In this document: positions 37,877 through 47,766 of the stretch, piece by piece
How positions within the stretch are numbered: position 1 is the first letter of the stretch
Layout: every line of letters starts with the position of its first letter
Assembly: GCA_029237775.1 (NCBI GenBank)
Contig: JAQZBR010000009.1
Location: forward strand, 71,708 to 135,707
DNA from: Bacteroidota bacterium
Lineage (GTDB): Bacteria; Bacteroidota; Bacteroidia; 2-12-FULL-35-15
Direction of reading: 5' to 3'
Length of the DNA: 64,000 bases
Translations under genes and position numbers: made by a program
Notes under the pieces: model-generated
Databases searched by the model: none
What the model was told of the DNA's origin: nothing
The model's input: the letters and a program-made list of their open reading frames with translations, nothing else

Positions 37877-39349
37877 ATGCAGACTGAACAATTATTTGCG
37901 GACATCCCATGTATTGACTCAAAAGAATCTGACAGCTTTCAATCAAATATTACTGAGTACAAACCAAAGACCTTGCTTGGCGTTCTTCGTCCTCAAAATT
38001 TAAAGCAGGTAAAAGAGCTTATAAAAACAGCGAACAACAAACAGGTTAAGATCTATCCATATAGTTCAGGCATGAATTGGGGGCAGGGATCGAAGTTGCC
38101 GCTAGCAGATGAGAGTATGCTCGTTGACCTCTCTCAGATGAATCGAATTATTGAAATAAATGAAAAATACAAATATGTTATCATTGAAGCCGGAGTCACG
38201 CAGGAACAGCTTTCAAACGCTTTAAAAAACACCTGCTTTAAAGTCCCTGTTACCGGTTCTTCAGCGCAGACCAGTGTTGTCGGGAATATATTGGAAAGAG
38301 GGGCCACCGGCTTTAATATCAGAAACAGCCTTCTTATGGGCATGGAAGTGGTGTTAGGAAATGGAAAAACAGTAAGAACGGGAATGTGGCATTTCTTTAA
38401 GGATGATGACTCTTCTGAGAACAAATTTTTAACTTATTCGAAAGGCCTGGGTCCGGATCTTAACGGATTGTTTGCGCAGTCAAATTTCGGGATAATCACA
38501 AAAGTTATTCTTAAGCTTCTACCTAAAAAAGAAGGGCTTATTCTACATGCTGAAGCCACTGAAAAAGATCTTTCTTCTTTGGTAGATATTCTTTACGATT
38601 TCAATCAGACCGGAATCACAAATGGCTGGAACCTGATCACTAACAAGAATGATCCTCGGACTGCAGTGAATGGTCAATATAAATATGCAGGAGAGTGGAT
38701 TGCATTAACAGCTATTGAAGGCGCAACACCAGAAATTACAGAACTCTTAAAAAAAGAAGCGCTCCAAAAGTTAAAACCGGTTTGTCATTTTATTGATTTT
38801 ATAAGCACAACAACTGAGCAAGATAAATACAACAACCCTTATTTTAAGATCCTCATTGATGTGTACAATGGAATCCCGTCAAATTACAGTCTCGAAACAA
38901 TGGCACAAATGACGGGTGTAAACCTCAACGGCAATTACAGCATTGATGAGAACAAAGAAATGGTTGGTTTCTCTGTAGCATTGCCGGCAGTACCTTTCGA
39001 TGGTTCAACGGTTGTTAAAGTAAACAGTGTGATCAAGGAAATTTCAGTACGTCTGAATGTTCATCCTTTCTACAACTTCGGTTCACTTGACTCAGAAACA
39101 TTCGAAGGCTTTTACAGAGTCTATTTTAGCCGTACGGATGAGACTGCAGTCCGCCTGGCGCACGAATGGAATAAGGAAGTGCATCTCACTCTTGAGAATA
39201 TCGGGATCTTCCCCTACAGAACCAATATCGACCGCATGGATCATTATGTTAACCGTAAAGAGGACGATTTCTGGAACACGATAAAAGATCTTAAATCAGT
39301 TCTTGATCCGAATAATATCATTGCACCGGGTAGGTATTGTATGATGTAA
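37877..39349 (+). CDS. FAD-binding oxidoreductase (vanillyl-alcohol oxidase/4-cresol dehydrogenase-like)
   Basis: 'KIYPYSSGMNWGQGSKLPL', 'VIIEAGVTQEQL', 'VTGSSAQTSVVGNILERGATG', 'VLDPNNIIAPGRY'; ORF from 37811, ATG 37877 preferred. Confidence 0.88.
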   Translation: MQTEQLFADIPCIDSKESDSFQSNITEYKPKTLLGVLRPQNLKQVKELIKTANNKQVKIYPYSSGMNWGQGSKLPLADESMLVDLSQMNRIIEINEKYKYVIIEAGVTQEQLSNALKNTCFKVPVTGSSAQTSVVGNILERGATGFNIRNSLLMGMEVVLGNGKTVRTGMWHFFKDDDSSENKFLTYSKGLGPDLNGLFAQSNFGIITKVILKLLPKKEGLILHAEATEKDLSSLVDILYDFNQTGITNGWNLITNKNDPRTAVNGQYKYAGEWIALTAIEGATPEITELLKKEALQKLKPVCHFIDFISTTTEQDKYNNPYFKILIDVYNGIPSNYSLETMAQMTGVNLNGNYSIDENKEMVGFSVALPAVPFDGSTVVKVNSVIKEISVRLNVHPFYNFGSLDSETFEGFYRVYFSRTDETAVRLAHEWNKEVHLTLENIGIFPYRTNIDRMDHYVNRKEDDFWNTIKDLKSVLDPNNIIAPGRYCMM

Positions 39350-40609
39350 TTAGAAAGCCAAACTGCTTAAGCGGGGATTTACTGTATTACTGAATTTAGA
39401 TCCAAATCTATACGTTATTCCGGAACTCATATTAAACACATAGCTGGTAGCTATCTCTTTACGATGCAGGAGCTGCTCATCCCTGCTTGTCCCTCCTTTG
39501 GGAAGCGACATTTGATCATGCACTAACACATAAGCGGTGTAAATACTGAAATAAAACCCTTTAAAGAGCCGAATGTCTATATTGGCTGATAAGGAAAGAT
39601 GGTTCTTTTTTAAATCATTAAAATAATGAGAACCACTCAAAGAGAACCCGGCACTTCCCCAAGGCTGCGTCACCCCAAGTGAGATACTCAGCGAGTTCTG
39701 AAAAAGATCTTCTTCAATCTCATCATAAATGGTGGTATCAGTATACTTATAATGGTTAGCTGAAATGAACCAATCAATCGTCAGGCTTTTTTGCTGCCAC
39801 TTTGAATACGGAAAAAAATTATACTCTATCCCGGGCGCACCCGAAATATAAAGTTTTTGATTATTATACGTAGCACTGCCCCCCTTCCCAAATAACCCCG
39901 CAGACCAATGCTTATTTATACTTTTAATGCACCTGCCGTATGCCTGGCGTGTATCAGTAAAAGTCAATGACGTATCATCATTCTCGGATATAAAACGGCT
40001 GACAGAATAATCTGCATTAAGCTCAAGATCTATTTTAATTTTCTCCGTTGTCTTGTTTACAGAAACCGCAGCTCCATAATTCTGATTGAAAGAAGCCCTT
40101 TCACCATCAATATTTGCAGCTATTGTAGTATTCACGATCCAGGACCTCCATTTGTCGATGACTTCAAAAGAAGAGTCGGGTATTTCATCGCACCCTATTT
40201 GAAGGTGAGACGCGAATTTCGTATGAGAAACATATCTTACCAATCCCAATTTTATAACCTGAATTAACTCCCTTCTCGTATCATCTTCCATATTACCTGA
40301 GTTAGTTAAATAAATCAGTGTATCAGAAATAGAATGGAAACTTTTCAATCCTATAAAACATACAGTATACTTTATCCCTTCTACGCTCGCTGGTTGAGCC
40401 GCAATGAAAACATCTACATCTGCAGATTGTCTGTCGCGAACATAATTTACAAATTTGATCTCTGTTTTTATAAAGTCTTCGTAGCAGGAACTACAGTTTA
40501 TAAATACAGTTAAGACATTCCCTTCCGGAAGCGATTTTTCAAGAAGAGCTTGGGCAAAGGCACAGGGGTACAGCGGCCATATTAAAATGGCTAAAAGTTT
40601 AGCTTTCAT
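39350..40609 (-). CDS. Outer membrane beta-barrel protein with N-terminal periplasmic 'FVNYVRDRxxADV' domain
   Basis: Signal peptide; 'VFINCSSCYEDFIKTEIKFVNYVRDRQSADVDVFI', 'LIQVIKLGLVRYVSHT'; C-terminal alternating beta-strand pattern. Confidence 0.75.
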   Translation of the reverse strand: MKAKLLAILIWPLYPCAFAQALLEKSLPEGNVLTVFINCSSCYEDFIKTEIKFVNYVRDRQSADVDVFIAAQPASVEGIKYTVCFIGLKSFHSISDTLIYLTNSGNMEDDTRRELIQVIKLGLVRYVSHTKFASHLQIGCDEIPDSSFEVIDKWRSWIVNTTIAANIDGERASFNQNYGAAVSVNKTTEKIKIDLELNADYSVSRFISENDDTSLTFTDTRQAYGRCIKSINKHWSAGLFGKGGSATYNNQKLYISGAPGIEYNFFPYSKWQQKSLTIDWFISANHYKYTDTTIYDEIEEDLFQNSLSISLGVTQPWGSAGFSLSGSHYFNDLKKNHLSLSANIDIRLFKGFYFSIYTAYVLVHDQMSLPKGGTSRDEQLLHRKEIATSYVFNMSSGITYRFGSKFSNTVNPRLSSLAF

Positions 40610-40641
40610 ATAAATACTTTTAAAGAAAAATTGCTAGTAGC

Positions 40642-41544
40642 TTAGTTCTCCACCATTACTTCACCTAAGCCCTTTATTGCTACGATGTCACCTGACTGGG
40701 CATCAGGAAAAAAAAGAAACAGATTTATCTCATTAGTGTAATGGGCGGCAAACGCGCTCGAACGGAAGTTTTTACCGAAATAATTCTTTGGGCCAAGGCT
40801 GAGGAATGCTGGATGAATTACAGAACCATCATTCTTAACCAGAGAAATATTTTTAAAGCCACTCTCCAGTTTCAATCTTTGCTGAGGTTTTGGAGTTACA
40901 GTGACTAGCAGAGCTATCAGGTTTCTTTCTAATTCCGAACAATCCACGTTATCAAAGTCGCATGAACTGCAATCCCATCCCGATACATATTTAAGGGACA
41001 GCGGTAATTCACAATAGTTATCCGATTTCCAGATAACGCATCGGCCATTCAAAGTTGGTTTAAATTCTTTTTTGACTTTTTGGTTTGCAGTTTTACTCGC
41101 TAAAGTTTTAGAAGTGTCTTTCTTAGCAGTATTGGACTCAACTATAACCACAGGTTCCATATGTTGAACAGAATTTATTCCCTCCATAACATCTATAGAC
41201 GAGTCTTTGACAGTTTGAGTCTTTTCGGGCAAGCTTTCAACTTGCTTCAGAACCTGCACTTTTTTTTGAATAAAAGCAACTGAATCGATAAAGGCTGAAT
41301 CCTGAGTATTCGCTGAATCTATTGCTGTAATTGATTTATGCTTGGGAACTGAATTTTTAATTTTGACATAAATGACTACCCCGGTTACCACAGTAAGGCA
41401 CAATCCAATTTTAATAAGCAGTGTCTTAAAAGCCGCAGCTTTTGCTGCGCCTGCGTTTACTTTAACTTTACTGAAGTCCATTCCTTCTTTAAACTGCTCT
41501 TGAGTCAGCTCCGGACGATATGTCAATAGTTTATAATCTTTCAT
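40642..41544 (-). CDS. Single-TM protein with C-terminal Cys-rich domain, putative anti-sigma/sensor
   Basis: TM 'TLLIKIGLCLTVVTGVVIYV'; 'WDCSSCDFDNVDC'; directly downstream of the ECF sigma gene. Confidence 0.6.
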   Translation of the reverse strand: MKDYKLLTYRPELTQEQFKEGMDFSKVKVNAGAAKAAAFKTLLIKIGLCLTVVTGVVIYVKIKNSVPKHKSITAIDSANTQDSAFIDSVAFIQKKVQVLKQVESLPEKTQTVKDSSIDVMEGINSVQHMEPVVIVESNTAKKDTSKTLASKTANQKVKKEFKPTLNGRCVIWKSDNYCELPLSLKYVSGWDCSSCDFDNVDCSELERNLIALLVTVTPKPQQRLKLESGFKNISLVKNDGSVIHPAFLSLGPKNYFGKNFRSSAFAAHYTNEINLFLFFPDAQSGDIVAIKGLGEVMVEN

Positions 41545-41558
41545 TTTTAAAACTTTAT

Positions 41559-42086
41559 TTAAACTCTTGCGTATGCACTTCTAAGTTTATCTAAAACCCG
41601 GTAAGTTTTTACTTTTGCATGGTTTTCTGAAACGCCCAGGATTTGTGCTACTTCAGCAAAAGGCCTCTCTTCAAAAAAACGCAACTCAATAAGCAACAGA
41701 TCTTCATCCGATAAATACGTAAGAGCTCGCTTCAGATTCGAAATCAGTTCATTCTTTTCCATTGCGGTTTCTGCGGCAATATTTTTAATTCCTTTTTCAT
41801 CCAGACTAATCGCTCTAAGCTTTTTTGAATCTCTATAAAATTGATTGATCTCATTAATTGCAATCCTGAAGAGCCAACTGGAAAAAGGAAATCCCTTATC
41901 CTTATACTTTCCTATATTGGTTAGTGCCTTAGTAAATACAACAGATACGATTTCTTTAGTATCGTCAAATGATTCAACCCGCTTGTAAACGAACCTGATC
42001 ATCCCTTCATAATATTTCACATACAAAGGTTCAAAACAAGCAGGACTTGTTTTTGATCTTTCAACCTGTTCCTTTTCTGTGAGCAT
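41559..42086 (-). CDS. ECF-type sigma-70 RNA polymerase sigma factor
   Basis: 'FPFSSWLFRIAINEINQFYRDSKK' and 'LIELRFFEERPFAEVAQILGVSENHAKVKTYRVLDKLR'; ORF to 42116 (TTG), internal ATG preferred. Confidence 0.93.
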   Translation of the reverse strand: MLTEKEQVERSKTSPACFEPLYVKYYEGMIRFVYKRVESFDDTKEIVSVVFTKALTNIGKYKDKGFPFSSWLFRIAINEINQFYRDSKKLRAISLDEKGIKNIAAETAMEKNELISNLKRALTYLSDEDLLLIELRFFEERPFAEVAQILGVSENHAKVKTYRVLDKLRSAYARV

Positions 42087-42174
42087 TCTATTTGCGATGT
42101 TTTTCTGAATATGCAACGGAGCATATTACAATAAGATACAAAAATTGAAAAATTAAATTCGGGAATCGCCCTAA

Positions 42175-42213
42175 AAACAATAAACCTCACCTTGTTTCGA
42201 TGATTAGGTTTAA
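42175..42213 (-). terminator. Possible terminator downstream of the HTTM gene
   Basis: TAAACCT/AGGTTTA 7-bp stem followed by TTGTTTTTA on the minus strand; long loop. Confidence 0.4.
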
Positions 42214-42253
42214 TGTAGGCTATAAATTATAATGCGGAGGAGGGCAATTAATA

Positions 42254-43894
42254 TCAGATCTCGATCTCATCTACGACTTGCCTGGTAATTTGCAAAGGCT
42301 TACCATTCACCGTATATATCTGGTTAAAGATAACCCGGAACTTATGCACCTCTTCCTGGTTGTGCCATACTCTCCCTGTTTCACTATTGTAAAGATGGAG
42401 AGGCGCCATGAAAGTTGCGGGAAAGAATGCAGTCTGTAAACGTGTATTCCGGTTACGAAAATAAACTCTGATAAATTCATTGTATTTGTATTTCAAATCC
42501 GGTTGATACGAGTTTCTTCCTTTGTCCTTTTCAAAAATTAAAAAATTTGTGGGACCCGCATGTCCGATGCCTTTAGCTATTGCATACTTCCCTGTGTAAC
42601 CAAAGCCGCTTAATGGCAGACAAGGTTTGTTTACGAGAAATAAAAAACGATCAAGCTGAAACCATTGATGATAAGGATTCATTTCATTTTTCTCAAATGC
42701 ATACACTTCTCCTTCTTTATTTTCCACTTCATAAGTAAAGAATTGATTGGCAGGTGTATCATGCCAGCCAAATTTAATAGGCTGAAGCCATGCGAAAGAT
42801 AAACACATGACAAGCATCGATAGTTTGAAATAGCCTTTCTGAAACAACTCTTCTACGTAATAACCACGCTTGTATATGTAACAAAACAAGAGCACCAGAT
42901 CGATCATCATCCATTTCCAGAAGAGGAAGCCGGTCATACAGAAGATGCCCGCATGCATAGCCAATAGCGAAAGAATGATCAGAATTCCGGCCCTTCTTGA
43001 ATACAGTATAAATAAAGCAGAGATCTCAATTAAGAAAGCGATAGCCTGGAAGGGCTTACCATAATTGCTGAAAAAATGTGTTAGCATATCCTTTGTACTT
43101 TCTGATGCCTGCGCCAGCCAGCCACGGTAGCAGACATTATGAAACAAGTCAACAGGTTCATTTTGAATAAGCCACTCATAACCATGCGGAGAAATTAAGA
43201 GCTTGGAAACACCACCAATAAAGTAGCCAGAAGCCAGAACTAAAATAACAAGATAACTATAGGGCATTTTAAAAAGAGGCAGAAAAAGCCGCGTGTATAC
43301 GTACACAGTAAACATGATCAGCAAATCGAACAAAAGACGCTTATCATGTAATGTAAAGCCATCAACCGGATAATTAAACTGAGAACGGTATACATAAGCA
43401 AAAGCAACGAACAAAGGCGTGAGTAAGGGAAAGCGGAGGAGCAGGAAAGCGAGAGCGATCAATGCAATGCGGTCGAAATAAAAAGGCTGGTTGAGGAAGT
43501 AATTGAACTGATAAGTTGAAAGCTCCCAGGCTAATAAAAATGCAGCGGCAAAAACAAACAACCTTTCGGCAACAGAAAATGTAAAAGCTTTATCAAGGAG
43601 TGTTTTTCTTTTTACAAAAAAAGGAATGTAAAAAAGAATCAGTACTACCAAAAAGTACGGGTTTAATAAAGAAGCCAATATAATCGAGCTATCATGATAA
43701 GGTATACGGGAAAGTAATACCGGTGTATGTTCTCCGAAGAGCGTATTATTAAGTGCACTGAATGTATGTAGGAAGCCTTCATAAAACACATACAATGATA
43801 GAAGCCTGCATATGGCAAACAATGCGAGAACAAGAGCTAATTGTCCGGTGTTGGATCTTTTAAGTTGTTTGAAAAACATTTGTATGGAATTCAT
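42254..43894 (-). CDS. HTTM-domain (vitamin K-dependent gamma-carboxylase-like) membrane protein
   Basis: Multiple TM helices; 'AIAFLIEISALFILYSRRAGILIILSLLAMHAGIFCMTGFLFWKWMMIDLVLLF'. Confidence 0.65.
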   Translation of the reverse strand: MNSIQMFFKQLKRSNTGQLALVLALFAICRLLSLYVFYEGFLHTFSALNNTLFGEHTPVLLSRIPYHDSSIILASLLNPYFLVVLILFYIPFFVKRKTLLDKAFTFSVAERLFVFAAAFLLAWELSTYQFNYFLNQPFYFDRIALIALAFLLLRFPLLTPLFVAFAYVYRSQFNYPVDGFTLHDKRLLFDLLIMFTVYVYTRLFLPLFKMPYSYLVILVLASGYFIGGVSKLLISPHGYEWLIQNEPVDLFHNVCYRGWLAQASESTKDMLTHFFSNYGKPFQAIAFLIEISALFILYSRRAGILIILSLLAMHAGIFCMTGFLFWKWMMIDLVLLFCYIYKRGYYVEELFQKGYFKLSMLVMCLSFAWLQPIKFGWHDTPANQFFTYEVENKEGEVYAFEKNEMNPYHQWFQLDRFLFLVNKPCLPLSGFGYTGKYAIAKGIGHAGPTNFLIFEKDKGRNSYQPDLKYKYNEFIRVYFRNRNTRLQTAFFPATFMAPLHLYNSETGRVWHNQEEVHKFRVIFNQIYTVNGKPLQITRQVVDEIEI

Positions 43895-43984
43895 GGTGCC
43901 TCCCGAACAGTATTATAATAATCAAAGAAAGTAAAAATACAGACATTATGAGGGTTCCGAACATTTGAGGCTGATAAGCAAAAA

Positions 43985-44020
43985 AACAAAAACCCCACCT
44001 TCTTGCGAAGATGAGGCTCT
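43985..44020 (-). terminator. Putative terminator downstream of tRNA-Leu
   Basis: Minus strand CCTCATCTT-cgc-AAGAAGGTGGGG followed by TTTTTGTTTTTTTG. Confidence 0.65.
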
Positions 44021-44053
44021 GCTTAACTTTCAGGGTGGAAGCCCCTTGAGTCG

Positions 44054-44133
44054 TACCCAGTGCCGGAGTCGAACCGGCACAGTTTCCTACTGGTGTTTGA
44101 GACCAGCGCGTCTACCGATTCCGCCAACTGGGC
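44054..44133 (-). tRNA. tRNA-Leu (anticodon CAA)
   Basis: Minus strand GCCCAGTTGGCGGAATCGGTAGACGCGCTGGTCTCAAACACCAGTAGGAAACTGTGCCGGTTCGACTCCGGCACTGGGTA; cloverleaf by eye, class II variable arm. Confidence 0.93.
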
Positions 44134-44217
44134 ATTTTTAAATCGGATTGCAAAAATACCTAAATGTTTTGGAATGGCAAAAAATAAGATGGGGAACGCA
44201 AACTTAAGCTCAAACGA

Positions 44218-44880
44218 TCAGGCAGTTTGGAGAACATGGTTTTTCACGACTATCCCATTGTTTAAAGGTACTTCACAAATTTTAGTATAAACGGATCTCT
44301 TGGTTTCCCTGGCACTGATCTCCACTTTTCTTTTTAATATAGTGATATTGTTACAAAGGAAATCTTCCCGAAGATCAAAATCACTAAGATCTGAACCGAT
44401 CTTCTCAAACTTGTTTTTAGGAATTCCGCGTCCGATTGTTAAATGAGGAACAAAATTTTTGGGTGTCCTGAAGTTGAAAGACCTGCATAAAGAAGTCTGA
44501 ATTTCGTGTATTACCTCATTCTCTATTCTTAATATAAGGTCGGCTGTATAGGTTTGCTCAATTTTATGTGCTCCATTTACAAGTATAGTAAAGTCAGAAA
44601 ATGCCGTTACCAACTCCTTTGTTTTCTCAATTATAAAATTATCGCGATTACTGTTCTCTCTTAAGGTCAATAATGAGATATGAGGAACTGAAGTAAGGTT
44701 TTCATTTGATAATCCGATCTTAACATGGAGCTTTTGCTTCAGCTCTTTTACCTGTTCCTTCATTTTTGTACCGGGAGAAATGATCAACCTGTACTCATAA
44801 GCTTCGATAGGGTTCCGATCAAACGAACTTACGATCTTTAACTCCGACTCAAACCCGAAAAGACTTAATTGATTTCCCAT
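44218..44880 (-). CDS. 2'-5' RNA ligase superfamily protein
   Basis: Two HxT/HxS-type motifs 'PHISLLTL' and 'PHLTIGRG' in a ~220-aa protein. Confidence 0.85.
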   Translation of the reverse strand: MGNQLSLFGFESELKIVSSFDRNPIEAYEYRLIISPGTKMKEQVKELKQKLHVKIGLSNENLTSVPHISLLTLRENSNRDNFIIEKTKELVTAFSDFTILVNGAHKIEQTYTADLILRIENEVIHEIQTSLCRSFNFRTPKNFVPHLTIGRGIPKNKFEKIGSDLSDFDLREDFLCNNITILKRKVEISARETKRSVYTKICEVPLNNGIVVKNHVLQTA

Positions 44881-45044
44881 ACCAGATATTTTAATCAAAA
44901 TTATAGCAGAGAATTTAAAATCCTTGCTATGATTTGTAGAAATGAGAAAATATTTTTTTCATTTCTTCCAAAATCTGCTGCGTAAATATATATCAGTCGG
45001 AAATAGTAAACTATCCCAGGCATAAACTTTACTTTGTTATTGGC

Positions 45045-45614
45045 ATGAGCAGCCTGTTTGACATACCACCTGATTATCCAAAAGGTTTTAGCTATTCTCC
45101 TGACTTCATAACCGAAAAAGAAGAACATTACCTGCTTGGGATAATTAAATCCCTGCCTTTCGAAACGTTCCTTTTCCGGGGATACGAAGCAAAACGCAAG
45201 GTCATCAGCTTTGGATATGACTACCATTTCGATAACCGAACAATAACAAAAGGAAAGGAGATTCCGGCAGACTTTCTCCCGCTTATCAATTCTGTTGCAG
45301 CTCATCTGAAGCTCGATCCTTCTGAGATCACTGAGCTCCTTGTCACTGAATATCCTCCGGGCTCTGTTATCAACTGGCACCGCGATGCCCCACCTTTTGA
45401 ACTGATCGCGGGAATCTCACTCCTTTCGGATTGCAACTTCAAACTCAGGCCATACGACAAAGCCAAACAAAACAGAAAGTCGATTATCACCATCCCCGTT
45501 AAAAGACGCTCCTTGTACGTCATGGAAGACTCTGCACGTGAAGATTGGGAGCACAGCATCTCTGAAATGAAACAGCTCAGGTATTCAATCACCCTGAGAA
45601 CACTGAAGAAATGA
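45045..45614 (+). CDS. AlkB-like 2OG-Fe(II) dioxygenase
   Basis: 'WHRDAPPFELIAGISLLSDCNFKLR', 'VKRRSLYVMEDSAREDWEHSI'. Confidence 0.9.
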   Translation: MSSLFDIPPDYPKGFSYSPDFITEKEEHYLLGIIKSLPFETFLFRGYEAKRKVISFGYDYHFDNRTITKGKEIPADFLPLINSVAAHLKLDPSEITELLVTEYPPGSVINWHRDAPPFELIAGISLLSDCNFKLRPYDKAKQNRKSIITIPVKRRSLYVMEDSAREDWEHSISEMKQLRYSITLRTLKK

Positions 45615-45722
45615 TAACTATCCTGTTGTTTTAAAGGATTATTATTTCCATTTTTGTTGCCCGCTATGGCGGACACACAGACGATAAAGCTGCAGGCGAC
45701 AGCGTAGAATTGCCTCCATCAG

Positions 45723-47678
45723 ATGTTACAAAAATTTAAGGCGTTCACTTTTTTCGCGCTCCTTCTAATTGTTTCCGGGAGCCGGGGACAAAATCCGGTT
45801 ATCGATTCCCTGAAAACCTTTCTTCTCGCGGCTAAAGAAGACACTACGAAAGCCAGGACACTGGTTGAACTATCCTTTCGTTTGCGGACATCGGACCCAT
45901 CCGAAGGAATCAATTTAGCTGAAAAAGGCATCCACCTTTCCGATAGCCTGGGCTGGAAAAGCGGGATGGCGAAAGGATATAATTCCTTAGGATCCAATCA
46001 TAAGGCAAAATCGGAATATCCAAAAGCGCTGGAAGCATATCAAAAAGCACTTACATTATATGAAGAGCTTGATCAGCCAAAAGACATTGCAACGCTGTTA
46101 ATGAATATAGGATCGGTATACCGGCCCTTAAAGCAGTTTGACAAAGCACTTGAATATTACAGAAAGGCACTTCCAATTGCCGAAAAGATTGGTGCTAAAA
46201 AACTCAATGCTCAGCTCCTGGGAAACATGGGAGTTGTGTATTTCGAACAGGGAAATTATGATCAGCAAGTTACTGTAAGCGAACAGGCATTAAAGCTTTT
46301 TCGTGAAGTTGGTGATGTCGATAACGAGAGCTGGATCCTGTCGAACATCGGTGACGCGTATGCGATTAAAGAGGATTTCAAAAAGGCTATGGAATATCAG
46401 CAAATGGCTATCGACATCTACGACAGAATTGGAAATATCAGCTATAAGTCTACAAGCGTTGAAAATATCGGCCTTTATTACTACAGCATGGCTGTTAAAG
46501 AAAAGGATGAGCGCTTAAAAAAAGAATATCTCAGAAACTCGATCAACTACTTTAACCAGGCAATTGACATTCTTAAGGAGCTGAACGACATTGATTATCT
46601 CAAGCAGCAATATCTGAACATGTCTAATTCACAACTATTATTGGGGGAGTACGACAGCGCCCTCAGCAATTACAAAACATATACAGCACTGAAGGATTCC
46701 ATTTTTTCACTTGAGGCCCAGGAAAGCGTAACCAACCTGGAAACCAAGCGGGAGCTGGATCTGCGGGACAAAGAGATTGTCATCCAGCAGTTGAAAAAAA
46801 GAACAGAAAGAATTTATATGTTCGCAGGTGTACTGTTCCTGTTAGTAATCATTGGTTTTATTGCTGTTGGTTACCGCAGACAGAAAAGATCAAAAGATAT
46901 GATTACTCAGCAAAAACACCTTGTAGAAGAAAAGCAGAAGGAGATCGTGGATTCGATCAATTATGCAAAACGGATCCAATACGCACTCTTGGCCCACAAT
47001 GATTTTTTGAAGCAGCACCTTTCTGAATATTTTGTCCTTTTTAAGCCTAAGGATATTGTTTCAGGCGATTTTTACTGGGCAACAAGCACCAAAGATCATT
47101 TTTACATTGCGGTTTGTGATAGCACGGGCCACGGTGTACCCGGAGCTTTTATGAGCTTGTTAAGCATTTCCTTTCTGAATGAAGCGATCAATGAAAAAGG
47201 CCTGACACAGCCCGATCAGGTGTTTAATTTTGTTCGTACCCGCCTCATCGATAATGTGAGCGGAGAAGGCCAGAAAGATGGATTCGATGGCATTCTGATT
47301 TGTCTGGATAAAGACCGTAAAAAGCTGAGCTATGCTGCTGCGAATAACGCTCCTGTTTTGATCCGGAACAATGAGTTAGTTCGGCTGGAACACGACCGGA
47401 TGCCTGTAGGGGCCGGTGAAAAGAAAGACCCCTTCAGGCTTTTTCAGCTTGATCTGCAGAAAAATGACCTCGTCTATATGTATACGGATGGTTATTATGA
47501 CCAGTTTGGAGGATCAGCGAGCAAAAAATTCATGAGCAAAAACCTGAACCGTTTGCTTCTTGATATCCATTCCATGCCTTTACACAGGCAGGAAACGATC
47601 CTTTTTGACCGCTTTGCAGAATGGAAAGGGGAGCTTGAACAGGTGGATGATATCTGCCTTGCAGGCCTTAAGATCTGA
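45723..47678 (+). CDS. TPR-TM-SpoIIE (PP2C) protein phosphatase
   Basis: Multiple TPRs, TM 'MFAGVLFLLVIIGFIAVGY', PP2C 'KDIVSGDFYWATSTKDHFYIAVCDSTGHGVPGAFMSLL'. Confidence 0.95.
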   Translation: MLQKFKAFTFFALLLIVSGSRGQNPVIDSLKTFLLAAKEDTTKARTLVELSFRLRTSDPSEGINLAEKGIHLSDSLGWKSGMAKGYNSLGSNHKAKSEYPKALEAYQKALTLYEELDQPKDIATLLMNIGSVYRPLKQFDKALEYYRKALPIAEKIGAKKLNAQLLGNMGVVYFEQGNYDQQVTVSEQALKLFREVGDVDNESWILSNIGDAYAIKEDFKKAMEYQQMAIDIYDRIGNISYKSTSVENIGLYYYSMAVKEKDERLKKEYLRNSINYFNQAIDILKELNDIDYLKQQYLNMSNSQLLLGEYDSALSNYKTYTALKDSIFSLEAQESVTNLETKRELDLRDKEIVIQQLKKRTERIYMFAGVLFLLVIIGFIAVGYRRQKRSKDMITQQKHLVEEKQKEIVDSINYAKRIQYALLAHNDFLKQHLSEYFVLFKPKDIVSGDFYWATSTKDHFYIAVCDSTGHGVPGAFMSLLSISFLNEAINEKGLTQPDQVFNFVRTRLIDNVSGEGQKDGFDGILICLDKDRKKLSYAAANNAPVLIRNNELVRLEHDRMPVGAGEKKDPFRLFQLDLQKNDLVYMYTDGYYDQFGGSASKKFMSKNLNRLLLDIHSMPLHRQETILFDRFAEWKGELEQVDDICLAGLKI

Positions 47679-47714
47679 CCGGTTTTCCCCGCCCTCCTTT
47701 TTGGGATCTTTTTC

Positions 47715-47745
47715 TTGGTAAAAACCTCAATTTTTACTACATTTG
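47715..47745 (+). promoter_or_regulatory. Putative prs promoter
   Basis: TTG (47715) - N20 - TACATTTG (47738-47745). Confidence 0.6.
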
Positions 47746-47766
47746 CAACCCTTATAAAAAAAGGTT

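Noticed and set aside
44060-44290. 76-aa + ORF
   Set aside because: Covers the tRNA-Leu gene on the opposite strand.
44901-45380. 159-aa - ORF
   Set aside because: Antisense to the AlkB-like gene; no recognisable domain.
45302-45676. 124-aa - ORF
   Set aside because: Antisense to the AlkB-like gene.
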